Notes: generated by a model from the letters alone, not told the origin. A stretch of DNA of 64,000 nucleotides from Pararoseomonas baculiformis (GCF_017813395.1 NZ_JAGIZB010000015.1:57561-121560), one strand, 5' to 3'; shown: positions 30,106-39,190, numbered from the stretch's first letter. A program made the numbers and translations.

Positions 30106-31647
30106 TCAGACGACGAGTTCGATGAGGAAGGGACCGGTCCGGCTCACGCTCTGGGACAGGAGGTCGCCCAGCGTGTCGAGGCTTTCGGCGCGCGCGGCCT
30201 CCACCCCCATGCCCTCGGCGAGCTTCACCCAGTTGAGGTCCGGATTGCCCAGATCAAGCATGTTCATCGCGGTCGGGCCGGGATTGGCGCCCACGCCGGC
30301 ATATTCGCCGATGAGGATCTGGTACTTGCGGTTCGAGATGATGATGGTCGTGACCGGCAGCTTCTCGCGCGCCTGGGTCCAGAGGCTCTGGAGCGAGTAC
30401 ATGGCCGAGCCATCCGCCTGAAGGCTGATGACGCGGCGCTGGCCGCCCGCGCCGATGGCGGCGCCGGTGGCGACGGGCAGGCCGTCGCCGATCGCGCCGC
30501 CGGTGAGGTGCAGCCAGTCATGCGGCGGGGCGGCGTGGGTCTCGGGATAGAAGCCGCGGCCGTAGGAGACGCTCTCGTCGGAGATGATGGCGTTTTCCGG
30601 CATCAGCGCCGCGACGGTGCGCGCCAGGCCTTCCGGCGTGGGGGCGCCGCGCACGGGCTCGGGGCGCGGGCCAGGATCGGGGATGGCGGCCTGGGGGGCG
30701 CCCAGCTCGTCCACCAGGGCCTGGAGGGCGGCCTCGGCATCCTGCTCGAAGCGGGAGAGGACGTGGACCTGGGCGGATGCCGGGTAGTGGATGGAGGGCT
30801 TGTTCGGATAGGCGAAGAAGCCGACCGGGGCCTTGGCGTTCACCAGGATGAGGTGCTCGACATCGGCGAGCGCCTTGATGGCAACGTCGGCGACATAGGG
30901 CACGCGCTCGAGCTGCACGCGGCCCCGGCCGCGGGCGACGCGGGCGTTGGAGCCTTCCGCCAGCAGCCTGGCGCCGGTGTGCTGGGCGATGCGCCAGGCG
31001 AGGGCCTGGCCGTTCTCCCGCACGGCCGGGCCGCCGAGCAGGATGAGGACGTTCTTGCCCTCGCGCAGGATGCGGGCGGCGGTGCGGACGGCCGCTGGGT
31101 CGGGCGCCTGGGCCTGGGGCACGGGCAGGGCCTCGGCCACCTCGCCGCCCTCGTTCCAGGAGGCATCGGAGGGGAGGATGAGGCTGGCGATGCCGCCCGG
31201 GGCGGTGCGGGCGGCCTGGACGGCCACCGCGGCGTCGCGCCCGACATCGGCCGAGGAGGCGCTGGTGCGGACCCAGGCGGAGACCGGGCGGGCCCAGCCC
31301 TCGGTGTCCGCGGTCAGTGGGGCGTCGTAGGGGCGGTGGTAGGTGGCGTGGTCGCCGACGATGTTGACGATGCCGGAGCGTGCGCGGCGGGCGTTGTGCA
31401 GGTTGCCCAGCCCGTTCGCCAGGCCGGGGCCGCAGTGCAGCAGGGTGCAGGCGGGCTTGCCGGCGAGGCGCCAGTAGCCATCGGCCATGCCGGTGACGAC
31501 GTTCTCCTGCAGCCCGAGCACGCAGCGCATGCCCGGGATCTGGTCCAGGGCGGCGACGAAGTGCATCTCGCTCGTGCCCGGGTTGGCGAAGCAGGTGTCC
31601 ACCCCTGACTTGAGCAGGGTGTGGACGAGGCTATGGGCACCGTTCAC
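30106..31647 (-). CDS. Thiamine-pyrophosphate enzyme, acetolactate synthase large subunit / benzoylformate decarboxylase-like
   Basis: TPP-dependent enzyme with three domains: N-terminal PYR domain with catalytic Glu in '[19 protein letters not shown]', middle domain and C-terminal PP domain with the metal-binding '[18 protein letters not shown]' and '[10 protein letters not shown]'. At 513 residues it is shorter than catabolic or anabolic acetolactate synthases with FAD domains and closer to benzoylformate-decarboxylase-type proteins. It probably decarboxylates a 2-oxoacid, with the downstream ALDH oxidising the product. GTG start follows GGGAGAG; upstream in-frame sequence to 31737 looks non-coding. 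Confidence 0.8.
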   Translation of the reverse strand: MNGAHSLVHTLLKSGVDTCFANPGTSEMHFVAALDQIPGMRCVLGLQENVVTGMADGYWRLAGKPACTLLHCGPGLANGLGNLHNARRARSGIVNIVGDHATYHRPYDAPLTADTEGWARPVSAWVRTSASSADVGRDAAVAVQAARTAPGGIASLILPSDASWNEGGEVAEALPVPQAQAPDPAAVRTAARILREGKNVLILLGGPAVRENGQALAWRIAQHTGARLLAEGSNARVARGRGRVQLERVPYVADVAIKALADVEHLILVNAKAPVGFFAYPNKPSIHYPASAQVHVLSRFEQDAEAALQALVDELGAPQAAIPDPGPRPEPVRGAPTPEGLARTVAALMPENAIISDESVSYGRGFYPETHAAPPHDWLHLTGGAIGDGLPVATGAAIGAGGQRRVISLQADGSAMYSLQSLWTQAREKLPVTTIIISNRKYQILIGEYAGVGANPGPTAMNMLDLGNPDLNWVKLAEGMGVEAARAESLDTLGDLLSQSVSRTGPFLIELVV

Positions 31648-31803
31648 GGCGTTCGACTCTCCCGGAAAAAAGGCGCCGCACGTTGCGCGCGGGGGCTTCG
31701 CGCCGCAAGGCCGCGAGGGGCAATCAATTCGCTTCACAGAATCGAGAGATGAACGAATAGTAACCGTACGGCCAGCGAAACGGCCGAGACGGGGAAACCT
31801 GCC

Positions 31804-34077
31804 ATGCTGCGCCTTTCAGTGGCCTTCTTCCTCTCGGGCTTCGGTGCCCTGCTCTGCCAGATCGTCTGGCAGCGCATGCTGGGCATCTTCGCGGGCTCGG
31901 ACAGCGTCTCGGCGGCGCTGGTGGTCGGCGCCTTCCTGGCCGGGCTGGGGCTGGGTTCGATTCTCGGGGCGAAGCTGGCTGACAGGCTCTCCCCGGCGCG
32001 GGCGCTGCTGGGCTTCGTGGTGGCGGAGACGGGGGTGAGCAGTTTCGCCCTGCTCTCCAAGCCCTTCCTCTACGACCTCCTCGCGATCGACCTGGCCGGG
32101 GTGGTGGACAGCCCCGCAGCGATCTTCGCCCTGTGCTTTGCCGGGCTGGTGCTGCCCACGACGCTCATGGGGGCATCGCTGCCCCTGCTCGCGCGGGCGG
32201 TCGCCACCTCGCTGGACACGGTGGCGGAGCGTGTGGGGCGGCTTTACGGGCTGAACACGCTGGGCGCGGGGCTGGGGGCGCTGCTGGGGGGCTGGCTCCT
32301 GGCGGGGAATCTGGGCTTTGTCGGTGCGCTCTGGCTCGCGGCGGGGCTGGACCTGGTTGCGGGGCTGCTCGCCCTCACCCTCCTGCCCGGGATGCGGCGG
32401 CAGGCCGTGCCGGTGGCTGCGGCGAGCGTGGGCCCGGCGGCCGCACCTTTCGGCGGGCTGCCGCTCTGGTGCGCCCTGGTCTTCGTCTCGGGCTATGTGA
32501 TCGTCGCGCTGGAAATCGTCTGGGTGCGGCTGCTCGGGCAGGTCGGGCAGTACCACGCCTATCTGTTCCCCACGGTGCTCGGCATCTTCCTGCTGGCGGA
32601 TGGGCTGGGGATGGAGGTGGCATCGCGGATGCTGCGGCGGATCCGGGATCCGCGCCCGGCCTTCTTCGCCGCCCAGGCCGGCGGCTTCGCCCTGGCGGCG
32701 CTGCTCATCCTCGGGCTGTGGTGGGCTTTGCCGCACTGGCCGCTGGACCAGGTGCTGGGCGCGGACCGGCACCGGCTGCACGGCGCGGGGCTGGCCACCA
32801 CCGTCGCCCTTACCCTCCTTGTGGTCGGGCCGCCCTCCTTCCTCATCGGGATGACCTTCCCCTTTGTGCAGCGGGCGGTGCAGCAGGACATGACGAGCAT
32901 CGGGGCTCGGGTGGGCTGGGTGCAGCTGGCCAATATCCTGGGGAATGCGGCGGGCTCGGTGGGGACGGGGCTCGTCTCCTTCCACCTGCTCGGCACGGCC
33001 GGCACGCTGCACCTGCTCGGGGCGCTCTCGGTGGGGCTGGCGGGGCTTTGGCTGTTCCGCGCGCGGGGCCGGGGCATGGCGCTGGGAATGGGGGCGGCCT
33101 GCGCGGCGCTGACCCTGGCCATCCCGGGCAATGCGCGCTTCTGGTCGCGGCTGCATGCGGAGCGGGATGGCCACGCCGTCTCCTGGGCGGAGGACCGGTC
33201 CGGCATCGCCTTCTTCCGGGATGAGAACCGGCCTGGTGCGGGCCCGGAGGGGCCGTTCTTCATCCAGGGCTTCAGCCAGGGGCGGCTGCCCTTCCTGCCC
33301 ATCCACCAGTTCCTCGGCGCGCTGGGGCCGCTGGTGCATCCGGAGCCGCGGCGGGTGATGGTGGTGGGCATCGGCTCCGGCGGCACGCCCTGGGCCGCCG
33401 GGGTGCGGCCGGAGACGCGGGAGATCCGGGCGGTGGAGCTGGTGGGGCCGGTGCTGCCGGCGCTGGAAGGGGTGGCGCGGCGCCATCCCGGCGGGGCCGT
33501 GGCCGCGCTGCTCTCCGATCCCCGCTACAGGCTGGAATATGGCGATGGCCGCCGCGCCCTGGCGATGGACCAGCAGCTGTGGGACGTGATCCAGGCCGAC
33601 GCGATCCTGCCGGAGGGCTCGCATTCCGGGCTGCTCTATTCGGCGGAGTTCCTGCAGACCGTGCGGCGGCGCCTGGCACCGGGCGGACTCTATGTGCAAT
33701 GGGCGCCGACCGTGCGGGTGGCGGAGACCTTCGCGGCGAGCTTTCCCCATGCCGTGCTGCTGATGCCGGCGAGCGTGCTGATCGGCAGCAACGACCCGCT
33801 TCCGCTGGATCTCCCGGCGCTGGCGGCGCGCTTCCGTGAGGAAGGCGTGCAGGCCCGCCTGCTGCGCGGCAATGCGGAGATGCGCGATTATGCCGCGATG
33901 TTCCGCGACGTGCCGGTGGTGTGGGAGCCGGGGATGCCTCGTGGGGAGGCGACTCTCACCGATATCTTCCCGCGGGACGAATTCTACCTGAACAACCCCG
34001 TTCACGGTGCGGAACTGCTGGCCAGGCGGCTGCGCGCGGCAGGAAGCACCGCGACGACCATGCCATCATCCCGCTGA
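31804..34077 (+). CDS. Multipass membrane protein with C-terminal spermidine-synthase-like domain
   Basis: Fusion of an MFS-like membrane part (about residues 1-430, many hydrophobic helices, 'FLSGFGALLCQIVWQRML' at start) with a spermidine-synthase-like Rossmann domain ('MVVGIGSGGTPWAAG', 'YGDGRRALAM', 'LYSAEFLQTVRRRLAPGGL'). The acidic residue that normally binds the nucleoside ('ELD') is 'ELV' here, so polyamine synthesis is doubtful. Such fusions are common but uncharacterised. It is divergent from the TPP-enzyme gene across 156 bases. Confidence 0.8.
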   Translation: MLRLSVAFFLSGFGALLCQIVWQRMLGIFAGSDSVSAALVVGAFLAGLGLGSILGAKLADRLSPARALLGFVVAETGVSSFALLSKPFLYDLLAIDLAGVVDSPAAIFALCFAGLVLPTTLMGASLPLLARAVATSLDTVAERVGRLYGLNTLGAGLGALLGGWLLAGNLGFVGALWLAAGLDLVAGLLALTLLPGMRRQAVPVAAASVGPAAAPFGGLPLWCALVFVSGYVIVALEIVWVRLLGQVGQYHAYLFPTVLGIFLLADGLGMEVASRMLRRIRDPRPAFFAAQAGGFALAALLILGLWWALPHWPLDQVLGADRHRLHGAGLATTVALTLLVVGPPSFLIGMTFPFVQRAVQQDMTSIGARVGWVQLANILGNAAGSVGTGLVSFHLLGTAGTLHLLGALSVGLAGLWLFRARGRGMALGMGAACAALTLAIPGNARFWSRLHAERDGHAVSWAEDRSGIAFFRDENRPGAGPEGPFFIQGFSQGRLPFLPIHQFLGALGPLVHPEPRRVMVVGIGSGGTPWAAGVRPETREIRAVELVGPVLPALEGVARRHPGGAVAALLSDPRYRLEYGDGRRALAMDQQLWDVIQADAILPEGSHSGLLYSAEFLQTVRRRLAPGGLYVQWAPTVRVAETFAASFPHAVLLMPASVLIGSNDPLPLDLPALAARFREEGVQARLLRGNAEMRDYAAMFRDVPVVWEPGMPRGEATLTDIFPRDEFYLNNPVHGAELLARRLRAAGSTATTMPSSR

Positions 34078-34182
34078 GGGGGCGGGCGCCACGCAGGCGC
34101 GGCGAAGCCTCCCGCTTTGGCCTTGCCGGCGCGCGCGAGCCGGCGCAATTTCCGGCCTCCGCGCGCATAGGGATTTGTATTC

Positions 34183-35532
34183 ATGGGCACGACGATTTCC
34201 GGCGAGACCACCGCCCCGATCCAGGAAGGGCCGACCAATGCGGCGCTGCAGGCACGCCGCGAGGCGGCCGTGCCGCGTGGCCTGGGCATTTCCCTCCCCG
34301 TCTTCGCCGCGAAGGCGAAGGGCTCCGAGGTCACGGATGTCGAGGGCAAGCGCTACATCGATTTCGGCGGCGGCATCGCCGTGCTCAACACCGGCCACCT
34401 GCACCCGAAGGTGAAGGCCGCGGTGCAGGCGCAGCTGGAGAACTTCTCCCACACCTGCATCCAGGTGACGCCCTATGAGAGCTATATCCGCCTTGCGGAG
34501 CGGCTGAACGCCATCGCGCCGGTTCGCGGCCCGGCCAAGACCATCTTCCTCACCACCGGCGCCGAGGCGGTGGAGAACGCGGTGAAGATCGCCCGCGCCC
34601 ATACGGGCCGCCCGGGCGTGATCGCCTTCTCCGGCGCCTTCCACGGCCGCACGCTGCTCGGCATGGCGCTGACCGGCAAGGTGGTGCCGTACAAGGTGGG
34701 TTTCGGCCCGATGCCGGCCGACATCTACCACCTGCCCTTCCCCGTGGCGTATCACGGCAAGGAGGTGGCGGACACGCTCGAAGCCATCGAGACGCTGTTC
34801 AAGTCCGACATCGACCCGAACCGCATCGCCGCCTTCATCATCGAGCCCGTGCAGGGCGAGGGCGGCTTCTACCAGGCGCAGCCGGAGCTGATGCAGGGCC
34901 TGCGCGCCATTGCGGACAAGTACGGCATCCTGCTGATCGCGGACGAGGTGCAGACCGGCTTCGCCCGCACGGGCAAGATGTTCGCGATGGAGCACACCGG
35001 CGTGAAGGCCGACCTCGTCACCATGGCGAAGTCCCTCGCCGGCGGCTTCCCGCTCTCCGCGGTTTCCGGCACCGCCTCCATCATGGACGCGCCGAATGTC
35101 GGTGGCCTCGGCGGCACCTATGGCGGCTCGCCGCTGGGCTGCGCGGCGGGCAATGCGGTGCTGGACGTGATCGAGGAGGAAGGCCTCATCGAGCGCGCCA
35201 ATGTCATCGGCGACCTGCTGGTGGCGCGCATCAAGGAGCTGCAGGCGAGCAACACGCTCACCGGCATCATCGGCGATATCCGCCAGGTCGGCGGCATGGT
35301 GGCGATGGAGATGGTGGCGGATGGCGATGCCAGCAAGCCGGACCCGGACCTGACCCGCGCGCTGGTGGCGCGCGCGGCCGAGAAGGGTCTGATCCTTCTC
35401 TCCTGCGGCGTGCGCGCGAATGTCATCCGCTTCCTCTGCCCGCTGACCACCAGCGACGCGCTGGTGAACGAGGGCATGGACATGCTGGGCGAGGCGCTGC
35501 GCGAATGCGTGGCCGAGCGCAGCGCGGGCTGA
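34183..35532 (+). CDS. gabT: 4-aminobutyrate aminotransferase (class III, PLP)
   Basis: Transfers the amino group of GABA to 2-oxoglutarate, forming succinate semialdehyde and glutamate. The 449 residues have 'IDFGGGIAVLNTGHLHPKV', 'TTGAEAVENAVKIARAHTG', 'EPVQGEGGFYQAQPELMQGL', 'ADEVQTGFARTGKMFAMEH' and the PLP-binding lysine in 'TMAKSLAGGFPLSAVSG'. The sequence is very close to the GabT subgroup by motif. A succinate-semialdehyde-type dehydrogenase is 4 kb upstream on the other strand. Shine-Dalgarno is weak (AGGG). Confidence 0.93.
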   Translation: MGTTISGETTAPIQEGPTNAALQARREAAVPRGLGISLPVFAAKAKGSEVTDVEGKRYIDFGGGIAVLNTGHLHPKVKAAVQAQLENFSHTCIQVTPYESYIRLAERLNAIAPVRGPAKTIFLTTGAEAVENAVKIARAHTGRPGVIAFSGAFHGRTLLGMALTGKVVPYKVGFGPMPADIYHLPFPVAYHGKEVADTLEAIETLFKSDIDPNRIAAFIIEPVQGEGGFYQAQPELMQGLRAIADKYGILLIADEVQTGFARTGKMFAMEHTGVKADLVTMAKSLAGGFPLSAVSGTASIMDAPNVGGLGGTYGGSPLGCAAGNAVLDVIEEEGLIERANVIGDLLVARIKELQASNTLTGIIGDIRQVGGMVAMEMVADGDASKPDPDLTRALVARAAEKGLILLSCGVRANVIRFLCPLTTSDALVNEGMDMLGEALRECVAERSAG

Positions 35533-35542
35533 GGCTTCGCCC

Positions 35543-35941
35543 GTGAAGGAGGATATCCGCAGGGCGCTGCTGTTCGGCGCGCCCTGCGGGGCCGCCGCGG
35601 TCATCGTCTTCCGGGATTCGACGCTGTTCCTGCTGCATCACCTGTTCAAGGTGATGCCGCTGGCGGCCTATGTGCAGACGATCGGCCCCTATGGGCTGCC
35701 CTATGTCTGGTGGTTCTGCCTGCTCGGCGCGGCCGGCGGCTTCATCATCGGGCTGGCGCTGCGCTGGCTTCCGGTGCCGGACCTGCTGACCGGCGCGGTG
35801 CTCGGCGTCGGCGCGGCTTACCTGGTGCCGCAATACCTGCCCCGGAGCACGCCACCCTGGGTGCTGCCCCTTGTAGGAGCGGCCTGGGGCTGGGGTGCGA
35901 CCTTCCTCATGCGGCCGCTCTCGCTGCGTGGGCGTGGCTGA
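35543..35941 (+). CDS. Small membrane protein, unknown function
   Basis: A 132-residue protein with about four hydrophobic segments (near residues 10-28, 44-68, 80-96 and 104-124) and no recognised domain. It begins at a GTG 10 bases after the gabT stop and its stop overlaps the probable start of mobA, so gabT, this gene and mobA may be cotranscribed. Candidate roles cannot be named. Confidence 0.65.
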   Translation: MKEDIRRALLFGAPCGAAAVIVFRDSTLFLLHHLFKVMPLAAYVQTIGPYGLPYVWWFCLLGAAGGFIIGLALRWLPVPDLLTGAVLGVGAAYLVPQYLPRSTPPWVLPLVGAAWGWGATFLMRPLSLRGRG

Positions 35942-36530
35942 ACCGGCCATCCTTGGCGTCGTGCTGGCCGGCGGGCTGGCACGGCGGATGGGTGGCGGGG
36001 ACAAGACGCTGCTGCCGCTGAACGGGCGGCCCATGCTTTCCATCCTGCTGGAACGGCTGGCGCCGCAGGTCTCGGCCATCTCGATCAGCGCCAATGGTGA
36101 CGGCGCGCGCTTCGGGGCGGTTGCGCCGGGCGTGCCGGTGCTGGCGGATCCCCTGCCCGGCTTCCCCGGGCCGCTGGCCGGCATCCTGGCCGGGATGGAT
36201 CACGCGGCGCGGCTCGGGCTCTGCTGGGTTCTCTCCGTGCCCGGGGACACGCCCCTCATCCCTCCCGATCTCGCCGCTCGGCTCCGCGCGGCCTCTTCGC
36301 CCATCGCCTGCGCGGCATCGGCCGGGCGGACGCATCCGCCGATCGCGCTCTGGCCCGTGGGGCTGCGGGAGGAACTGCGCGCCGCGATCACGGCTGGCGA
36401 GGGCAAGGTCAGCCGCTGGGCCATGGCGCAGGGCTGTGCGCCGGTGGAATGGCCGGGCGATCCATTCATCAACGCAAACCGGCCGGAAGACCTGCCCTTG
36501 CTGGAACGGGCGGAGCGAGAGGGCGCCTGA
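35934..36530 (+). CDS. mobA: Molybdenum cofactor guanylyltransferase MobA
   Basis: Links GMP to molybdopterin, giving the MGD cofactor used by enzymes such as the BisC-type reductase encoded further along. The 198 residues have the nucleotidyltransferase motif 'LAGGLARRMGGGDKTLLPL', 'ADPLPGFPGPLAGILAGM', the metal-binding 'VPGDTPLIPPDLA' and 'FINANRPEDL' near the end. The GTG start at 35934 overlaps the previous gene; a GTG at 35928 is equally possible. Followed by an array of hairpins. Confidence 0.9.
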   Translation: MAEPAILGVVLAGGLARRMGGGDKTLLPLNGRPMLSILLERLAPQVSAISISANGDGARFGAVAPGVPVLADPLPGFPGPLAGILAGMDHAARLGLCWVLSVPGDTPLIPPDLAARLRAASSPIACAASAGRTHPPIALWPVGLREELRAAITAGEGKVSRWAMAQGCAPVEWPGDPFINANRPEDLPLLERAEREGA

Positions 36531-36595
36531 GCTCCCTGCGGCGCGCTCGGGCTGCGTGTCGGGCAGGGTCGGGTATCTTCCGGACCTGTCGGTTC

Positions 36596-36620
36596 CCGGA
36601 GAGGGCTCTGCCCTCTCCGG
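36596..36620. repeat. Hairpin A: 11-bp inverted repeat
   Basis: CCGGAGAGGGC / GCCCTCTCCGG around the loop TCT. First of five consecutive hairpins downstream of mobA; could terminate mobA transcription. Confidence 0.7.
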
Positions 36621-36630
36621 ACCTCACCCG

Positions 36631-36651
36631 CCAAGGGCCTGAGGCCCTTGG
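36631..36651. repeat. Hairpin B: 9-bp inverted repeat
   Basis: CCAAGGGCC / GGCCCTTGG around the loop TGA, ten bases after hairpin A. Confidence 0.7.
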
Positions 36652-36718
36652 AACCCCGTCTGGCTACCGCGGATACGGTGCAACACGGGGTCTCTGCCCC
36701 TGCTCCTGCCCTTGCAGT

Positions 36719-36743
36719 CGCCTCGGGTCATGGACCCGAGGCG
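36719..36743. repeat. Hairpin C: 11-bp inverted repeat
   Basis: CGCCTCGGGTC / GACCCGAGGCG around the loop ATG, about 70 bases after hairpin B. Confidence 0.7.
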
Positions 36744-36794
36744 CACCGTCAGCCGAACCTCTCAAACGGACAGAAAAAGATGATGGTGAGGGGT

Positions 36795-36830
36795 CCGGGG
36801 AGAGGAAGAATTCCTTCTTCCTCTCCCCGG
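36795..36830. repeat. Hairpin D: 16-bp inverted repeat
   Basis: The longest stem: 16 paired bases, arms at 36795-36810 and 36815-36830, loop TTCC. Immediately abuts hairpin E. Confidence 0.75.
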
Positions 36831-36853
36831 GAATAGGTGCAGCGGACCTATTC
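36831..36853. repeat. Hairpin E: 8-bp inverted repeat over the marR stop
   Basis: GAATAGGT / ACCTATTC around a 7-base loop. The right arm contains the stop codon of the minus-strand MarR gene, so the structure may end that transcript. Confidence 0.65.
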
Positions 36854-37300
36854 GGGGCAGTCATCCATTCCCGGAGTTCCGGCATGCAGTTGGGTGAGTT
36901 GCGCCAGGAGGCGCAGGAAGGTGGCGCGGTCACCGGGCGGCAGTGGGGCGAGGAGTCTTTCCTGCACCCGCCGAACGGGTTCCTCGACGTCGCGCAGCAG
37001 CTTCTCGCCCTCTGCGGTCAGGTGCAGCCGCTTCGCCCGGCGGTCGCCAGGAGCCGGATCGCGCCGGATCCAACCTTTCGCCTCCAGCCGTTCGATCACG
37101 CCGCCCAGGGTGGAGCGGTCGAAGGCGATCAGCGAGGACAGGCGGGTGGCGTCCACGCCGGGATGGGCCCGGATGGCGTAGAGGGCACCGAACTGCACCG
37201 AGGTAAGGTCGAACCCATCCAGTTCCTCGGCGAAAAGGGCGCCGGAGATCTGGTGGGCCCGCCGGATGAGATGGCCCGGCATTGCGTAGAGATGCTGCAT
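36848..37300 (-). CDS. MarR-family transcriptional regulator of aromatic-degradation genes
   Basis: Winged-helix regulator of 150 residues: 'LIRRAHQISGALFAEEL', 'LTSVQFGALYAIRAHPGVD', recognition helix 'STLGGVIERLEAKGWIRR' and wing 'DPAPGDRRAKRLHLTAEGE'. Typically a repressor released by an aromatic acid ligand. It is divergent from the class II aldolase-like gene, and the gap between them contains two copies of ATTGACCGCATRC that also occurs near the gentisate genes, which suggests control of both. The start is the ATG giving the usual N-terminus; a shorter ATG six codons downstream is possible. Confidence 0.85.
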   Translation of the reverse strand: MQHLYAMPGHLIRRAHQISGALFAEELDGFDLTSVQFGALYAIRAHPGVDATRLSSLIAFDRSTLGGVIERLEAKGWIRRDPAPGDRRAKRLHLTAEGEKLLRDVEEPVRRVQERLLAPLPPGDRATFLRLLAQLTQLHAGTPGMDDCPE

Positions 37301-37380
37301 CGGGGTGCCGTGGTTCCCTTGATCGCCTCCCTCATAGCCGCTCACCCTGATCCGGGCGATGTTGCACGGCATCGGAACAG

Positions 37381-37412
37381 ATTGACCGCATGCTTATTGA
37401 CCGCATACGGTC
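37381..37412. promoter_or_regulatory. Two operator-like repeats between marR and class II aldolase gene
   Basis: ATTGACCGCATGC (37381-37393) and ATTGACCGCATAC (37396-37408) are direct repeats with a 15-base period. The second extends into the palindrome GACCG-CATA-CGGTC (37399-37412), a typical MarR-type inverted repeat. The same 13-base pattern occurs at 40798-40810. Confidence 0.6.
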
Positions 37413-37493
37413 TTTTCAACCACTTCCCCACGGGAGAGGCCGGGGAGGCGCCGGCCCGCGCGCCATCCGCTGGTCCATAGGGACGGACGCCGC

Positions 37494-38213
37494 ATGACAT
37501 CGGACCTGCACGCCCTTCTGGGCGATCTGGTGATCGCCAACCGAATCCTGGCCCATGAGGGGGTGCTGGATGATTTCGGCCATGTGGCGCTGCGCCATCC
37601 CGGGCGGCCGGACCGGTTCTTCGTCTCCCGCTCCCGCTCACCCGAGCTGGTGACGCGGGAGGATCTGCTGGAATTCACGCTGGATGGCGTGCCGGTCGAT
37701 CCCAAGGGCATGCGCCCTTATCTGGAAAGCGTGCTGCATGCGCGCATCTTCGCCGCGCGACCGGATGTGCAGGCCACGGTGCATCACCACTGCCCCGCGG
37801 TGCTGCCCTATACGGTGACGGAGGTGCCGCTGCGGCCGATCTTCCACATGGCCTCGGTGCTGGGCGGGCCCGTGCCGGTCTGGGACAGTCGCGACGAGTT
37901 CGGCGACACCAACATGCTGATTGACGACGTGCCACGCGCCGACAGCCTGGCACGCGCGCTGGGCGGCGGGACCTCGGTGCTGCTGCGCAACCACGGCGCC
38001 ACCTGCGCCGCGCATTCCCTGCCCGCCGTGGTCTTCATCTGCGTGCGGATGAAGGACAATGCGGAGCTGCAATCCCGCGCCATGGCCATGGGCACGCCGC
38101 GCTATCTCAGCGAGGGCGAGGCGCGGCTGACGGCGGAGATGCTGATGGGCGAGCGCCCGCTGGACCGCGCCTGGTCCTGCTGGCGCGCCCGCGCCGGCTT
38201 CGGCGGCATTTGA
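37494..38213 (+). CDS. Class II aldolase/adducin family protein
   Basis: Zinc-dependent aldolase-fold protein of 239 residues. Metal-binding His residues are in 'TVHHHCPAVLP' and 'RNHGATCAA'; an acidic residue near 'EFTLDGVPVDPKGMRPYLE' fits the family. Aromatic-pathway members such as CmtD decarboxylate ring-cleavage products, which suits its position between a MarR regulator and gentisate genes, but gentisate pathways do not usually need one. The true reaction is unknown. The Bug receptor follows 14 bases downstream in the same direction. Confidence 0.8.
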   Translation: MTSDLHALLGDLVIANRILAHEGVLDDFGHVALRHPGRPDRFFVSRSRSPELVTREDLLEFTLDGVPVDPKGMRPYLESVLHARIFAARPDVQATVHHHCPAVLPYTVTEVPLRPIFHMASVLGGPVPVWDSRDEFGDTNMLIDDVPRADSLARALGGGTSVLLRNHGATCAAHSLPAVVFICVRMKDNAELQSRAMAMGTPRYLSEGEARLTAEMLMGERPLDRAWSCWRARAGFGGI

Positions 38214-38227
38214 GGAGGATCCCGGCC

Positions 38228-39190
38228 ATGCCGTTCAGCCGCCGCGCCTTTGCCGCCGCCACACTCCTCGCCACCCTCCCCGCGGGCGCCATGGCCCAGC
38301 GCCGCAGCGTGCGCCTGGTGGTGCCCGCCGCCCCGGGTGGCGCCATCGACGTGATCGGGCGCCTCTATGCCGCTCGCCTCGGGGAGGTGACGGATGCCGC
38401 CTGGGTGGTGGAGAACCGCTCGGGCGCGAACAACACGCTCGGCGCCGCCGAGGTGGCGCGCTCGGCGCCCGATGGCCAGACATTCCTGGTGAATGCCGAT
38501 ATCCACCTGATGGCCAGGCGCGTGATGCGCAGCGTGCCCTATGATCCCATCGCGGACTTCACGCCCATTGCGAGGCTGGCCACCGCGCCGATGGTGCTGG
38601 TGGGCAACCCGCGGCTGACACCGGAGGGCGGCGTGGCCGCGCTGGCCGCGGCGATGAAGGCGCAGCCGGAGAAGCTGCCCTTCGCCAATTCCGCGCTGGG
38701 TGCGATGGGGCATCTGGCGACGGAGAGCTTCAAGCGCGAGGTGGGCGCCGATACGCTCGTCGTCTCCTATCGCGGCACCGCCCCGGCGCTGACAGACGTC
38801 ATCTCGGGCAATGCCGCGCTGATGGTCGCGCCGCTCGGTTCGGCCCTGCCGCATATCGAGGGCGGGCGGCTGCGCGCCTATGCCATCATGGGCCCGCGCC
38901 GTTCCTCCCGCGCGCCGGACATTCCCAGCATTGCCGAGCAGGGCATGCCGGGGCTGGACTTCACGCTGTGGTACGCGCTTTGGGCACCGAAGGGTCTGCC
39001 GGAGGCGGAGGCGGAGCGGCTGAACGCGGCCATCCGCTCCATCGCGCGGGAGCCGGAGATCCGTGCGCGGATCGCGGACCAGGGCGCGGAACCGGTTTCC
39101 GAGAGCCGTTCCGATTTCGCCCGCTTCATCGAGGCCGAGGCGGAACGCAATGCGCGCATCGCGCAGCTCGCGGGCATCCAGCCGGAATAG
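38228..39190 (+). CDS. Bug-family tripartite tricarboxylate transporter substrate-binding protein
   Basis: Periplasmic solute receptor of the TctC/Bug family. Signal peptide ends 'PAGAMAQ'; mature part has 'VRLVVPAAPGGAIDVIGR', 'WVVENRSGANNTLGAAEVA', 'PYDPIADFTPIARLA' and 'ALMVAPLGSALPHI'. The start is backed by AGGAGG. Bug proteins bind carboxylates, including aromatic acids, and many are orphans. No tctA or tctB membrane gene is nearby; the locus suggests an aromatic acid ligand, but this is inference. Confidence 0.9.
   Translation: MPFSRRAFAAATLLATLPAGAMAQRRSVRLVVPAAPGGAIDVIGRLYAARLGEVTDAAWVVENRSGANNTLGAAEVARSAPDGQTFLVNADIHLMARRVMRSVPYDPIADFTPIARLATAPMVLVGNPRLTPEGGVAALAAAMKAQPEKLPFANSALGAMGHLATESFKREVGADTLVVSYRGTAPALTDVISGNAALMVAPLGSALPHIEGGRLRAYAIMGPRRSSRAPDIPSIAEQGMPGLDFTLWYALWAPKGLPEAEAERLNAAIRSIAREPEIRARIADQGAEPVSESRSDFARFIEAEAERNARIAQLAGIQPE

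Larger units (their letters stand above)
36531..36847. other. 317-base gene-free stretch holding five consecutive hairpins
   Basis: Lies between the convergent stops of mobA and the MarR gene. It contains perfect inverted repeats A-E (listed separately) with arms of 11, 9, 11, 16 and 8 bp. The loops are 3 bases in A-C, 4 in D and 7 in E. No coding frame is supported. Confidence 0.7.

Noticed and set aside
28538..30421. Plus-strand 627-codon open frame opposite the aldehyde dehydrogenase
   Set aside because: Antisense shadow of a gene with clear catalytic motifs.
31816..34005. Minus-strand open frame opposite the spermidine-synthase fusion
   Set aside because: Antisense shadow with Arg/His/Gln-rich composition and no motif.
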